Shown: positions 1-11,868 of the stretch, in pieces | Layout: each line of letters starts with the position of its first letter | Position numbering within the stretch: the stretch's first letter is position 1 | Source: Grammothele lineata | Taxonomy: Eukaryota; Basidiomycota; Agaricomycetes; Polyporales; Polyporaceae | Direction of reading: 5' to 3' | Assembly: GCA_002150815.3 (NCBI GenBank) | Contig: NDFF03000122.1 | Coordinates: 1-64,000 of the forward strand | DNA length: 64,000 nucleotides | Notes under the pieces: model-generated | The model's input: only the letters and a program-made list of their open reading frames with translations | What the model was told of the DNA's origin: nothing | Database searches by the model: none | Translations under genes and position numbers: made by a program

Positions 1-976
1 CCCCTCCGTGTACTTAACGTAGAATACTTCAAATACATGTTTTCGCCTCATTTACCTCAGCGCGTGATATGGATATGTATTGGTTATCCGATAAGGGTGC
101 AGTGATCAGGCGCCCGTGCTATCCGGCGCTGCCGTTGGCCGCACAAGACCTACAAGGCCCGCAAGACCCACAAGTCTGACGGTTATGTACAATTTATACT
201 CACACTAACAAGGGCATAAATGGTCGCCCAGAATTCTTGCCGACCTTTCTGTCATTTGTGATCTCATAAGGGCTTCTATGTACATGTCGCACCTGCCCCG
301 ATTCCCCGATGACAGGATCCACTGCTCGTCGGAGACGCGTCGCGTCACGAACGCGTGCGGGTCACGGGCCGGGCCTGGTGTCACCTCCCAGCGCCTACGT
401 GGCACTGCGTGGCAACTTCTACCTCCCCTGGTCCGTCGAAGGGACTCCGCTCTATCGAATTGTGCATAGTAGGTAAGTACGTGTGCGGGGCACTGGCTGC
501 AGGCAAGGTAATGGTCACGAAGAATGCGCGAGAAGATTTCATAAGACTCCTGCATCGTACCTTCGTGCACCCAGTGCTATGAGAGTCGTCTGAAGCACAA
601 GTATGTTAACTTACCGTTGTCTTTCACGACTACTGCGCGCACCAATCGTGGCAGTCACGGTGCGCGAAAGCTCCAAAAACGTAAGTAGACTCATAATAGT
701 CACGTACTGTAGACAGCCACGCTTACTTTGCGTACCTGAACGCATGAAACGACTGACAGGTCAATCACGCATTTCAGACGAGATTACTCAGAGAAAAAGC
801 GATGATTGATACGGAACGCAATACAATATGCTTTAATGTATGAATCCCAACGCGGAGTACTGATGTGGCGCCCCAGGAGCCCAGAAGACTTAAGGAGCAA
901 TGAAGCGATAAGATGTCAGTAGCTACGAGGCTTGAATGTCAGATACGACGAGAATCATTCCATGAGAACACATACC
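1..976. other. Left-edge intergenic stretch, no gene seen
   Basis: Only short overlapping open frames occur here (none above about 120 codons), with no recognisable domain, splice pattern or RNA gene. It lies downstream of the minus-strand BTB/POZ gene that ends at 977. Nothing further can be supported. Confidence 0.5.
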
Positions 977-2135
977 TCAGGTGCTTTTAGGCTGTGGTTC
1001 TTCTGCAGGAGCCCAGTTCGGAACTTCAGCTTGAACGCCCAATAACTCTGGGAGACGGTTCCAGAACGCAAGTATTTCTTTCATGTGACGATCATCGAGT
1101 ATTTTGTCACAATCATCGCAGAGTGTTTTGCCTGCGGGGATATAATTCAAGTAGTTATTGACTGCATCAATAGCTAATAAACTTGAGACCTTGGTATCCA
1201 GGGCGAGACATGCTTGTCGAAGAATTGAGCTGCAGTGTCTTTTGCATTCGGGGGAGGGTTTTGAGGAGAGTATACGTAGGATAGACGTGACTGAAACGTC
1301 GTTGATTGCTCTCTGTGCGTTGATACAGTTAACGAGGTCGTCGATGGTAAGGTGTTCTTGCGTGCCATCCTCCCGAACGAATCCACGTGCCATATTGCCT
1401 TTTAGATCAGCTACACAACATAGCAACGCGGTGGGAAGGATGATGAGCTCGCCAGTCGATCGAGCAAGGTTGACGACGCCGATGTGATATTTTGATTCAA
1501 AGCCGGGGGGCCCCCAGTTTCTGAGTTCGTCCCAGTCATCGTACGAAGAGGGGTAATGATGTTTGAGGTATTGAATGGCTTGTTCATATAGAGTCGCCAC
1601 CCCGTATTTCTTTCCCATCCGCACCATTGCGGAAACAGGAAAGAAGGGAGGATCTTCCATCCCATCGAAGACGCTAAACAGAACACTTTGAGAATGATCC
1701 TGATAGAAGGACGTATACAACACACCTGAGCTTGTTTGTGGGCACAAGAACACGTAAGACATGTCGTAAATCTTCGGGACTATCGGTGAGATGGATAACT
1801 GGGCAGCGGATACCTACGCCCCCTAGAAAGGGGACATCTCTATGATCGGAAGGTTTCTCAAAGAGTTCCTTAAGCACCGGAGAGTGCGCGGCGATAATGC
1901 CGGCGTACACTCGGAACTCGACGTCTTTTGCAACGATGATCACGGTACCGTCTTCGAACCAAAACTCCTTGTCCTTTTCCCTGCAATCACTCTCCTGCGG
2001 TGGCTGAACCAGAAGTTCTTGAGGCCGATCCTGTTTGGCAGCGGGTTCGGGAACTGGGGATGTCTGGGTGGGTTTCACGTCCGCGACGTCGTCCTCATCG
2101 ATGCGAGCACGTTTCCTGGCAGAGCGTGTGGACAT
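977..2135 (-). CDS. BTB/POZ domain protein, tandem copy A
   Basis: Two exons, 2135-1726 and 1673-977, with one 52-nt intron (1674-1725), give 368 aa. The start MSTRSARKRAR is chosen because the neighbouring paralogue begins the same way; the basic run could act as a nuclear signal. A BTB/POZ fold starts near residue 58 with FWFEDGTVIIVAKDVEFRVY, followed by the AAHSPVLKELF helix and LTDSPEDLRHVLR. After the splice the protein reads FPVSAMVRMGKKYG and YEQAIQYLKHHYP, the usual back half of this basidiomycete BTB family. BTB domains dimerise and often recruit Cullin-3, but no substrate can be inferred. The protein ends EVPNWAPAEEPQPKST. Members form large, fast-turning families in Agaricomycetes. 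The intron sits at the same place as in copy B, so the two arose by tandem duplication. Confidence 0.85.
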
Positions 2136-2744
2136 GGAAAAGACCACGATTGAAGGTGGATGCGCAGGGACTGAGGGTAGCACAGTTGCGTAGAACGAGC
2201 AAGGATTTGCAAGGAGAGCAGAGGTGGAATATTAACGATTCTGAGTCCGAGAAGTGGTGGTGGCGGAAGGAGACGCGCGGTAACTTTCAATGGTGGTCAT
2301 TGCCTACGAAACTCCATGAAACGCTCGGCCCTGGCTCGGGCCGCACCAGCACCGTTCGCCCCTTGGGCCTGGGCTTCAAGCCCTTTTACTCACAATCTCT
2401 ACAGGGGAATACGCCGCGAGATCGTCACACTCATATTGCCTGCTGTTTAGCGTAGGCTATCTGCACGCATCTGAACAACAGAGTCTGAGGCGAAAAGACA
2501 ACTGGTTGCTTTGGAGTACCTCAAACATGGTTTTATATTCTGTACACGGACTCCGAGTCGCCGCTGTCAATCCCCATAGCTAATAAGACTACAGTCTTTA
2601 GAACAACACTTAGATTCTGCAGAATGCGGGACCCTATCGTCACCGTCTGTAGTAGCACACACTTGAAGGTGGAAGAGCGAGGCGTCTGGTACGCCTACTC
2701 GTCGTTAGCACTGTTCTGTACAACTGAACAAGAATGAACGTACC
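2136..2744. other. Spacer between the tandem BTB genes
   Basis: This 609-bp stretch lies between the start of BTB copy A and the stop of copy B, so it should hold the promoter of copy A and the terminator of copy B. I see no coding sequence, repeat or clear TATA element in it. Confidence 0.4.
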
Positions 2745-3885
2745 TTAAGTAGCTTGGGCTTGCGACGGAGCCTGTGGAGCAGACGGAGGAGCCCAATTCG
2801 GCACCTCTATACCCAGGAGACCAGACAGGCGGTTCCACAGTTTGCAACATTCCTCCTTGTGCTGTTCGTCAAACTTCTTCTGACAAACGTCACACAACTG
2901 GCAGTCTGGAGGCATGAAGAACTTGTATGAATTGAACGAGTCAACCAAAACCAATTTTTCCGCTTTTTGCTCCATGCATTTCATGATGCGCCGAAGGACA
3001 ATCTTGCAGCCGCTTTTGCACGCCGAGGAGGGCGTTGTCGAAAAAACACGGAAGACGACAGCGACCGAGGCTGCGCAGAGGATTCGCTGCCCTCGAATGC
3101 AACATCGGAGGTCGTCAAGGGAAAGGTTCTCCTGTGTGCCGTCCTCACGTATGAACCCGTCCGTTACAAGAGAAATGCAAGCCATAAACGCTGTAGGCAA
3201 AATGGAGGGTTCTCCAATGAGTCTCGCAAGGTTGACGACTCCTATGGCGTGTACGCGGTCAAAACCAGATGGCGTCCAATCCTTGAGGCAACACCATTTG
3301 TCACAATTGGAGGGAAAGCATTCCTTGAGATATTGGAGCGCTTGATTGTACAAGCTCATCGACTGATACTTGCGACCTAAACGAACATAGGCAGATATGG
3401 TGTGGAATGACGGCTTAATCGGATCAAAGTATCTACAAGAATGGGTTGAGCGGATTCGCCTGCGATAGGTAGAGGTCGGTCGAAGTGCACCTGGTAGATT
3501 CCTCTGTCGGCATGTACGCCCGGAGAAGATGCCGCAAGTCCTCGGGCGAATCGGTGAGGGGTACAACGGGACACTGTGCTTCGAACCTTCCAGGCATTGG
3601 AACGGATCGAAGGGGGTGTCCAGGTTCGGCGAGAAGGTTTTTCAAGACAGGAGAATGCTCAGCTAAGATCCCGCTATAGACCCTAAACTCCACATCCTTC
3701 ACCACCAGGATTACGGTCCCGTCGTCGAACCAGAATTCTCCATCCTTCTTCGGCAGGTGTTCTTGCAATATGGCGGGTTTGAGCGGACTCACATCGGATA
3801 ATGAGACAGTATCTTCCACGAGTGTCAAATCTGCGTCGACCTCTCCTTCTAGACGTGCCCGTTTTCGAGTAACACGAGTAGACAT
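2745..3885 (-). CDS. BTB/POZ domain protein, tandem copy B
   Basis: Exons 3885-3491 and 3432-2745, with a 58-nt intron (3433-3490), give 360 aa. The start MSTRVTRKRARLEG mirrors copy A. The BTB core reads EFWFDDGTVILVVKDVEFRVY, LAEHSPVLKNLL and LTDSPEDLRHLLRAYMP. After splicing it continues TRYFDPIKPSFHTISAYVRL and YNQALQYLKECFPSN. A cysteine-bearing segment near the C-terminus (CQLCDVCQKKFDEQHKEECC) is also present in degenerate form in copy A (LCDDCDKILDDRHMKEI), so it is a family feature rather than a fused zinc finger. Both copies end with an EVPNWAP motif. Role unknown; possibly a Cullin-3 adaptor or a transcription-linked BTB protein. Confidence 0.86.
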
Positions 3886-4069
3886 GTGGAACGGTGTGAG
3901 TGGGGATTACTGAGTAAGGGAGAAAACGGCGGGGAGATTCCAGGGGAGGCTGACGGAGAGATATGGAACGCGGGTATGCTGGTGATGGTAGGCAAATCTG
4001 ACCTGTGTGGACAAAGCGTTGTTGGATGTGGTGGAGACGCGTCAAGACAATATGAGCGCGGCGCGTTCA

Positions 4070-4571
4070 CGGCGGGCATACCAGATTTTAACGCGGTGCG
4101 AAAGGCGTGTGAAAGGGGAGCGAGGTCCAACTTTTCACGGCCATTTCCCACGCAATTCCCCCGTGACAAAAGTTGTCCTTTCTCATGACTTTCCCACCAC
4201 TTTCCCTTGCATGTCGCTCGGATTTCACACCAGGTGACAGTTGTAGAGTCCCGGTAACAGAAATCGGGGCGAAAGCTTACCTTTCAACTTCCTTTATTCG
4301 TCTCTCGTGGGAAAGGAGAGGGAAATGTCGGTAAGGAAGGGAAAGGCAGAGGAAAGGCAGAGGAAAGGCAACCTGTCATGTGCCTTTCCTCCTCCAGCAC
4401 AACGCAACTGAAAGGAAGACCGGGCCGGGGTGGCGAAATGTCAGGGAAAGTCGTGCGAAAATTGACTTTTAACGCACGAGAAACTATCTTGTGAAAGGCG
4501 TGGAAAAAGTTGGACCGCGCTCGCCTTTCGCACGCCTTTCCTCCCCCTAAAAAAGTTGGTATGCCCGCCGT
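4070..4571. mobile_element. MITE-like element with long imperfect inverted ends
   Basis: The sequence from about 4070 inward matches the reverse complement of the sequence running back from about 4571. Both ends begin CGGCGGGCATACCA and stay similar, with small gaps, through an AAAGGCGTG.GAAAGG motif and GGTCCAACTTTT, for roughly 150 bp at each side. The 500-bp interior has no transposase frame. A non-autonomous inverted-repeat element fits best. I could not see a target-site duplication, so the exact ends and superfamily are open. It lies in the 985-bp spacer between BTB copy B and the metallophosphoesterase gene; the rest of that spacer (3886-4069, 4572-4870) shows nothing recognisable. Confidence 0.6.
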
Positions 4572-4870
4572 GGTTGCATCGCAGTCCAAACTATCGTCAC
4601 GTGAGCGTGTAAACTGGCACTCTTCCGACTGAAGGAGACTAACGGACTCAGTCAGGCTCGTCTCTCTCTCCACATTCAACGCTCAGCACTCCTAGCAGTA
4701 CATACGTTCCGGATCAAAACGCATAAGCACAAGATGCAGGCTCGATTATCGGCTCGGCCCCTACATCACAAGAGATTGTACTCTATTAAGAGAGCGCTCA
4801 ATGCTCGACACTTGTATCCATAGGACACGTACTAGATACTTCATAGATCCAAAGGAGTATAAGGAGAAAA

Positions 4871-5929
4871 TTAATCTTGTAGATCTACAATGATGGGTAA
4901 TGGAATACTGGGAAGAGCCGCGTTGACAGAAACGCGTCCACTCGGGTTCTTCTCCGTCTGCCCGACCAGGGTCGCGCCATGAGCTTCATGTATATGTCCG
5001 TACACATGCAGCCTGCAAGTCTGCAGGTCGTCGTGCGCGAGTCGGCTTGCAAGCTCAGGACATCCGGCATGCTTACCACGTTTGGTTACGTCGCACGCGC
5101 CTAGAGGAGGGGTATGGGTCATAAGGATGTTCGTTCCAGGGGGTATACGGTCATATAGGGCCTTGGCCTCTTCTGGGGTGTACTGAAAGGCGCCAAGAGA
5201 GTAGAAGGGCGCGGCCTGGAAGGAACGTTGAGTAAAGGAAAAAGAGCGAACGAGTGAAGGACATACCGGTGACGCATAGATAGTGTACGCTCTCCCGCTC
5301 TTCGCGGTGTACACCACAGCCTCGTGCTCCAGGTATATCATGCCCGCCTGACGAATGCGTTCGCTACGCACGAGCTTGCGAGCGGCGGGTATATCCTACA
5401 ACAAGTCGTTTATACTGAAACCGCTGAAACGATCGTATGACGAACCTTGTCTGAAAGATTAGGCGGTTTGAAGTTCCGCAAGGTGCCCCCCTCCTCGTAG
5501 TTGGCGTCAAGGCATAGCTAGGACCGGAGTCAGCGAGCAGGCGTCAGACGAGCCTAGAGAGACAAACGTCGTGGTTTCCAGCAGTAAAGCTGAGCAATAT
5601 GCATGAGAAGCAGAAGTTATGGGAATGGCAAGAGCGACTGACAACTTTGCAGGATGAGGGAGTTTCTTGAGCCATTTCAGTGTGATCTCCAGGTCCTTCA
5701 GTGTTCCGTGTCTGCTGAGATCGCCTGCGTGAAGCAAGACGTCGCCGTCGGGAACCTTGAATGTCACAGAGTGATTGTCAGAGACGCAGACAAAGCGAGT
5801 CCATCCTGGTCCAGGGTGATTAGGAGGGCGATCCAAGTTGTACGATTCGTAGACGACAGCTGTCTGGGGTGTTTGCGGCGTCTGCGTAGGCGGGGGGGGG
5901 GGCATTGAGCTAGATGTTGGTTCTGACAT
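4871..5929 (-). CDS. Calcineurin-like metallophosphoesterase (MPPED type)
   Basis: Five exons (5929-5643, 5589-5568, 5517-5446, 5395-5267, 5215-4871) close in frame to 284 aa. The second exon is only 22 nt and carries most of the GNHD metal motif. Metal-binding blocks appear in family order: VCVSDNH near residue 55, DVLLHAGDL, then FFTAGNHDLCLD across exons 1-3, MTHTPPLGACD and finally HVYGHIHEAHG. This is the layout of single-domain metallophosphoesterases related to animal MPPED1/2; the substrate is unknown and a cyclic nucleotide or phosphodiester is a guess. The N-terminus has a short proline run encoded by an 11-base C tract (plus strand 5892-5902). The gene shares a 282-bp divergent upstream region with GUS1. 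Introns are 50-53 nt. Confidence 0.88.
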
Positions 5930-6211
5930 GCCGAGGGCTTTCTGGGGTGTTATATGCAGAAGAGACAACGAGGCGATGGGACCGGCGCATCGACTCCGAC
6001 ATGGTGGCCGCCGCTCGGAGGCGTCGGTAGCTGGACAAGTGTGGCAAGAGCCGCTGAAGGCGATGTTGAATGTCCTTGGATAGCGAATAGGGCGTAGATC
6101 TAAGCGAGCACTGATTAGATTGGCGTGCACAATCGAGGCCCAGTCGGCGAGAGTCACCTCGCGTTTTTCTGCACGCGCACGGCCGTTCGTGGTTTTCATC
6201 GTACCCCCATC
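5930..6211. promoter_or_regulatory. Divergent promoter region (metallophosphoesterase / GUS1)
   Basis: The two start codons face away from each other across 282 bp, so promoter elements for both genes must lie here or inside transcribed sequence. I see no clear TATA box. Inferred from gene layout only. Confidence 0.5.
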
Positions 6212-8809
6212 ATGTCCGGTGTCCTCACACTCTCACCCGCAGCGTCGCCCTTTCATTGGGCCGCCGCCGCCACTGCGACATTCACTGGCAAAGCGGCCCT
6301 TAACTTCGACACCTCCGCTTCGGGTCTCTCTCTCAACCTCGATGGATCCAAGATCTCCGCAGAGGACGAGATCGTGCAGACACTCGCAAAGGCAGGTGGC
6401 CTGGCTGAAGACAGTGCAAAAGTACGTTTATCGTTGTATGTGCGCGCATGTGGTCTTGACAGAGGCGATGCAGTCGTCTGCCTACTTTGCATTGGCAAAA
6501 TCACTGCCTACAATTACCGCCTTTCCTCAAATCACCGCCGCATTGGATTCCCTGGATGACCATCTCGCATTCCGCACCTTCCTTGTTGGTCATGAGGTTA
6601 CTGCAGCGGATCTGATGGTATGGGGAGCCCTGAAAGGTAAGTACGCTTGTGCGGTGCCTGTCCCATACTTTGCTAATCGGACGTCGGCGTCAGGCAGCGT
6701 GAAGATCATCGGCCTACTGAAGAACAACAAGCACCCCCACCTTCTTCGTTGGTTCAGTCATGTAGAGTCGCTTGAGTCTACTCAGCTCGTCATCGCTGGT
6801 CTGGCTGGTACGATCTACTATCGAACTCCCACAACGCAGCGTTTGTTAATGTGCCATAATACGTAGAGGCGAAATCCGCTAAGGCCCGCTCCAACAAGAC
6901 CGCCGCATCCTTTGCGATGGGTCTTCAAGATGCGAAGGAGGGTGAAGTCATCACTCGATTCCCTCCCGAGCCCAGTGGCTACCTCCACATCGGTCACGCG
7001 AAGGCTGCGATGCTCAACCAGTACTTTGCTAAGATGTACAAAGGCAAGATGATTATTCGTTTCGATGATACCAACCCCTCAAAAGAGAAAGTCAGTACAT
7101 ACCATAACCGATCCCCCAGAACCAAGCTGACATTCCATACCAGACTGAGTTCGAGGAGACGATTCTCGAGGATCTTGCCCTTCTCGATATCCATGGTGAC
7201 AAGGTCACGCACACCTCAGACTACTTCGATAAGCTGTACGAAGATGCGCTCCAAATGATCAAGACAGGAAAGGCGTATGCGGACGACACCGAACAAGAGC
7301 AGATGCGTAAGGAACGTATGGACGGTATCGCCTCCAAGCATCGCGAGGACAGCATTGAGGACAACCTGAAGCACTTCGCCGAAATGACCACGGGAAGCGA
7401 CGAGGGCAAGCGCTGGTGCCTCCGGGCGAAGATGAGCGTCGACAACCCAAACAAGGCAATGCGCGACCCAGTCATCTACCGCGTGAACGTACTTCCTCAC
7501 CATCGTACTGGGTACGTATTTGGGTGCGTCTCGTAGCCTGTTGACCAACTGACATCTTTTTCCAGGGACAAGTGGAAAGTGTACCCCACCTACGACTTCG
7601 CATGCCCGATCGTCGACTCGCACGAGGGCGTCACCCACGCGCTCCGTACCAACGAGTACCGCGACCGCAACCCGCAGTACCAATGGATGATCGAGGCGCT
7701 CGGCATCCGCCCCGTGCAGATCTGGGATTTCTCGCGCCTCAACTTCATCTATACCCTCCTCTCCAAGCGCAAGCTCCACTGGTTCGTTGACAGCGGGTTC
7801 GTTCGTGGCTGGGACGACCCGCGGTTCCCGACCGTACGCGGTATCCGTCGCCGCGGTCTCACTGTGGAGGCGCTCCGCCAGTTCATGCTCGCCCAGGGCC
7901 CATCGCAGGCCATTGTCTCGCTCGAGTGGGACTCGCTCTGGACACTGAACAAGAAGGTCATCGACCCGGTCGCTCCTAGGTTCTGGGCACTGTCCAAGGC
8001 GAACCTGTAAGTCATGTTGCAACTCACAGTTCTGTTCGTTTCATTCATCGTTGTGCAGTGTACCCGTTACAATCAAGGGTGGTCCCGCTGAGCCGGAGAC
8101 CAAGAACGTATCGAAGCACAAGAAGAACCCCGAGGTCGGAGAGAAGAAGACGATCTACTCCTCGCAGATCTTCGTCGAACAGGAAGACGCGATCTCCTTC
8201 GACGACCAGGAGGAAATCACGCTCATGGACTGGGGCAACGCCATCGTGCGCACCAAAACCACCGACGCTTCAGGCGTCATCACCGCGCTCGAGATGGAGC
8301 TCCACCTCGAGGGGGACTTCCGCAAGACGAAGAAGAAGGTAACGTGGCTCGCGCAGCCCGCGGACGCGCTCGTGCCCGCGACGCTACTCGACCACGACTA
8401 CCTGATCACGAAGAAGAAGCTCGAGGAGGGCGACGACGTCAAGGACTTCGTCACGCCCGTCTCCGAGTTCCGTGAGGACGCGCTTGCGGACGCGAACGTG
8501 CGCGCGCTCACGAAGGGCGACATCATCCAGTTCGAGCGCAAGGGGTATTACATCTTCGATGGCGTCGCGGATGGGGGCGCGTACGAGTTCATCCACATCC
8601 CCGATGGACGCGCGGCCAGCATCGCGAGCAAGGCTGCGCCTGCTGCGGGTACGACGACTCCTGCGGCAAAGACGGGGGATGCCCTAGCGAAGAGCGACAC
8701 CCCGGTGGAGACGAAGATGTACAAGGCGGCACCAGTTTACGGTGAGGGCAAGCTCGTAACACCTGTCGAAACGAAGATGTACAAGATGGAAAGCGTGTAT
8801 GGTTCATAG
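6212..8809 (+). CDS. GUS1: Cytosolic glutamyl-tRNA synthetase
   Basis: Seven exons (6212-6421, 6474-6636, 6694-6807, 6867-7090, 7144-7511, 7566-8006, 8059-8809) join in frame to 756 aa. Residues 1 to about 160 form a GST-like N-terminal domain ([20 protein letters not shown]), which in yeast binds the Arc1 scaffold. The class I catalytic domain starts [18 protein letters not shown], with HIGH at about 203-206 and the KMSKS-like LSKRK at about 425-429. The C-terminal half is the beta-barrel anticodon-binding region of the eukaryotic/archaeal GluRS/GlnRS type. The enzyme charges tRNA-Glu with ATP in the cytoplasm. The GluRS-specific sequence and absence of a mitochondrial leader argue against GlnRS or the organellar enzyme. 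The C-terminus has two copies of an ETKMYK repeat. Confidence 0.95.
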
Positions 8810-9116
8810 AGCTTGCGTAGGATCTGTGCGGGGTATACGTAGAGATCAGCATATAGATACAACAACTGTATTGTACGCGACCTTACGGTCAAGACGGCAC
8901 ACTTCATTCTTCGCGTGCTGCGAATCCATGGGCTGCTGCTCGAGATTTCGGGGATCACGGACTCGTATTCCCAGCCGCGCTTCTATTACAGCATAAATTC
9001 TGGTCAAGCCCTCCGGATTAGGGGCGTTGACTCGGACCATCCATTCTCGGTCATGCCCCATATGACGTCTCTGTAGGTCAAAGAACGGCAATGTCTCTGT
9101 TCTCATACCTAAAATC

Positions 9117-9124
9117 CATATATA
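9117..9124 (+). promoter_or_regulatory. TATA-like element before the MDR oxidoreductase
   Basis: CATATATA lies about 80 bp upstream of the ATG at 9202. If transcription starts some 30 bp further on, 9202 is the first ATG of the message, which is why I chose it over 9091. The rest of the 8810-9201 spacer shows no gene. Confidence 0.4.
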
Positions 9125-9201
9125 CCCCCACTTCTCCGAGCAACACGCCCCCGGTTCCCTATCTCGCTCTCCAACCACGAACACAGGCTAACACGTTCGA
9201 T

Positions 9202-10565
9202 ATGGTGCGAGTCAAACAACGAGCGCGAACCGTCACCGCAACTCATACCACAGTGGGCGTCACGCCGGCTCCCCAAAAGATGCTCCTTCTCCCATGTAGG
9301 CCCTCGAACAACGGGCCACGCCCGCTTCCGGAGGGGGCAGTGATGCGTGCAGTCGTTGCGACGAAACGCGGCGCGTCCGTGCAAGACTTCGCTGTGCCGC
9401 GTGTCCGGGATGTCGATGCGGATCGCGACAACGTGCTCGTCAAGGTGGCCGCCGTTGCGCTCGAAAGCAAAGACAAAGATGGTGCGTAACGCTGCCCCCC
9501 TAGTACAACCACAAGCACCCTCCGCTCACTCATCGCTATGCCCGAAAGCGATGGAGCACGTAAAGCCCGGGACCGTCCTCGGCCACGCATTCTCCGGGAC
9601 CGTCGTCGCGGTCGGGACCGCCGTCCCCGCCACGCACCCGCAGATGCGCCCCGGGGTGCGCGTCGCGGGCCTCGCTTCACAAGGCGCATTTGCGGAGTAC
9701 GTCCGCGTCCCGGCGCGCGTCGTGTGGACCGTACCCGCGAACGCCCGGGGCTCCCCACTCACCGACGCGCAGGCTGCAGCGATGGGGAGCGGGCTGCAGG
9801 ATGCCGTCCGCGCGCTCTTTAGTGGTGCGAGGGGGCTGGGGCTTGTCCGTCCGCCGCGATGGCTCGCGGAGGCGGAGTGGGTGTTCGTCTACGGGGGGAC
9901 TTGTAAGTTTTCGGAAGCCCATGCAGCGCACCAGCTCTGATCCGAACGCGCGTCGGCCCATTGCGAGCACAGCGTCGATCGGACAGTTCGCTGTCCAGCT
10001 CGCGGTGCTTGCGGGCTACAAGGTCGTGGCAACCGCCGATCCACAGAATTTCGAGCTCCTCAAGGGTCTCGGTGCAGAAGCGGTCTTTGACCACCACGAC
10101 TCGGAGGTCATCGCGAAGGTGAAAGAGGCCACAGACGACTCGATCCGCGCCGCGCTGGACACCACCGGCTCCCTAGAGGCGCAGAGCATCAGCGCAGCAG
10201 TGATCCGCCCCACGGGAGGGAGAGTCTTGCACGTCCACCGGGTCGTACCAGAATCCTCAACGAGGACCAACATCGTTCGTTCATGTGCGTGTGGGGTTAC
10301 TTTTTGAGTGGCAGCCCAGGACTGATGATGAGTGTGAACGCATGTGAATGGAGCAGATGCAGGAGAACACGATGCTGAGCCTGACCCTGAGGACGAAGAG
10401 TACATGGCGCAGTTCTGGAAGCTCCTTCCGGACTTGGTGCGGGAAGGAAAGGTTAAGCCGCCTTCGGTAAAAGTCTTGGGAGGAGGTTTGGCCACGATTC
10501 TGGATGCGCTGGAGTTCTTGGAGGAGCGAGAGGCGGGTGCGGAGACGACGGTCGTTCTTGTGTAG
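9202..10565 (+). CDS. MDR-family zinc-binding-type alcohol dehydrogenase / enoyl reductase
   Basis: Exons 9202-9481, 9549-9902, 9973 to about 10284, and about 10354-10565 give roughly 385 aa; the last junction is uncertain (10354 and 10357 both keep frame). The GroES-like half starts MRAVVATKRGASVQDF, followed by HVKPGTVLGHAFSGTVVAVG. The Rossmann half contains VYGGTSSIGQFAVQLAVLAG and VVATADPQNFELLKGLGAEA. These are hallmarks of the medium-chain reductase superfamily, in the polyketide enoyl-reductase/quinone-oxidoreductase-like branch without a structural zinc loop. NADPH use is inferred. Alternative starts are 9280 and 9343. No polyketide synthase or other cluster enzyme is nearby, so a stand-alone redox role is more likely than secondary metabolism. 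It is convergent with the F-box-like gene (166 bp between stops). Confidence 0.85.
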
Positions 10566-10731
10566 TAACTTCGCTATTGTCCTCGAATTGAGTGTGCAAG
10601 AAGTAAATAAGTCATTGCGTGTGATAGAGTACAAGATGCGACGAGACAGAGCAAAGTCCGTTCTGACTAGCTGGTACTCGTCAGACATCAACAGCACTCT
10701 GAACGACCCTAGGAGCAGCCACTCACCGAGA

Positions 10732-11868
10732 TTATGTAGACGCGATGGTCGACGCCGGCGTCGTCCAACAGCCCTCCAGCGGGCCATCGCCAATCATGGC
10801 ATCCCAGCACCCTTCGCCCCCCTCTATACGCGTCAACCACTCATACTCCATGCGAACGATGCACCCGAGGCTCATATCACGGTGCTGTACGCCCGATGGG
10901 GGGATCATCGGTACGAGAAGCAGCGCGCGTGTCCGCGCGCTGACCACACCCGCCCGAAGCCTGTCGCAAAGCTCGCTGAACGAGCGCTCCGTCGCGCTGT
11001 GTCCGAGCGGGCCTGGCATAGAAATCGCGAGCGGTTGGATGACGATTTCCTGCATCTTTGGGAAGACGTGCGGGGGCGCCGAGGGGCCTGTGGGCAGGAA
11101 ATGCTCGCATCAGCTACCCCGGTGTCTCGGTAGACAGAACTCACTCATAATCTGCATGAGGGTGTCCACCGTGACCTCGGGGTACGCGCCCATGCGGGAG
11201 ACGCGTAAGTGCGTGAGCTCCGGCGCGTGCTTCGCCCATTGAAAGAAGTCGATGTTGCAATTGACGTGCGACGGGATGTGGTGCAAGCGCTTCAAGGCGG
11301 GGTACCGCGGACGTTCGTCTGCGTCCGCGAGCTCGCTGAAGCGGAGGAAGACTGGGTCGCCGCCGATGAGCGTAAGCTCGCGGAGGCGGGGAAACGCGCA
11401 GTCTGCGATGGCCGCACGCCGCCATTGAGTTTGTACGAGCGCGAGCGTCTCGAGGTCGGGTGCCACGGCGCGGATGAGCGCGGGCACGAGGCGGTTGTAT
11501 TGCTCGTCGAGCTGGTCCTGCGCGGTGTGGCAGAATTGTGTCCGTTGCCGCTGCGCCGCGAGAAACGCTTCGCGCGAGGTTGGGATGGGAGGCGGTAGGG
11601 TTTGCATGCCGCGGCCGAAGAGGGAGAGACAGAGGTGGCGGATGCGGGGGATGGCATCGGGAGAGCGTGCGCGCTCGGCCTGGTAGCACTTGAAGAAACT
11701 CTCGATCTGTGCAGCAGAGGCAATGAGGGAGACGGAGTAAAAACGCCATGGACGGGAGGCGTAATGGATATGCTTTGAGACAAGTGAAAGTGAGCAGCCA
11801 GTTTGGCCACCATCTGTGCAGGCGAATTGAGATATGAGCGCAATGAGCTCGACGGCGAGCTTGTCCAT
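10732..11868 (-). CDS. F-box-like protein of the Agaricomycete family
   Basis: Exons 11868-11145 and 11087-10732, joined over a 57-nt intron with a strong GTGAGT donor, give 359 aa. The start MDKLAVELIALISQFACTDG and the GCSLSLVSKHIHYASRPWRF run match the degenerate F-box of a very common basidiomycete family. The middle alternates LETLALVQTQWRR and FPRLRELTLIGGDP, giving weak leucine-rich-repeat character, and APELTHLRVSR follows. The C-terminus has the usual WLTRIEGGEGCW. F-box proteins link substrates to SCF ubiquitin ligases; the substrate is unknown. The alternative long open frames in this GC-rich gene are shadows. Confidence 0.82.

Noticed and set aside
9202..11868. Biosynthetic gene cluster around the MDR enzyme
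   Set aside because: No polyketide, peptide or terpene synthase, P450 or transporter is adjacent; neighbours are housekeeping or F-box genes.
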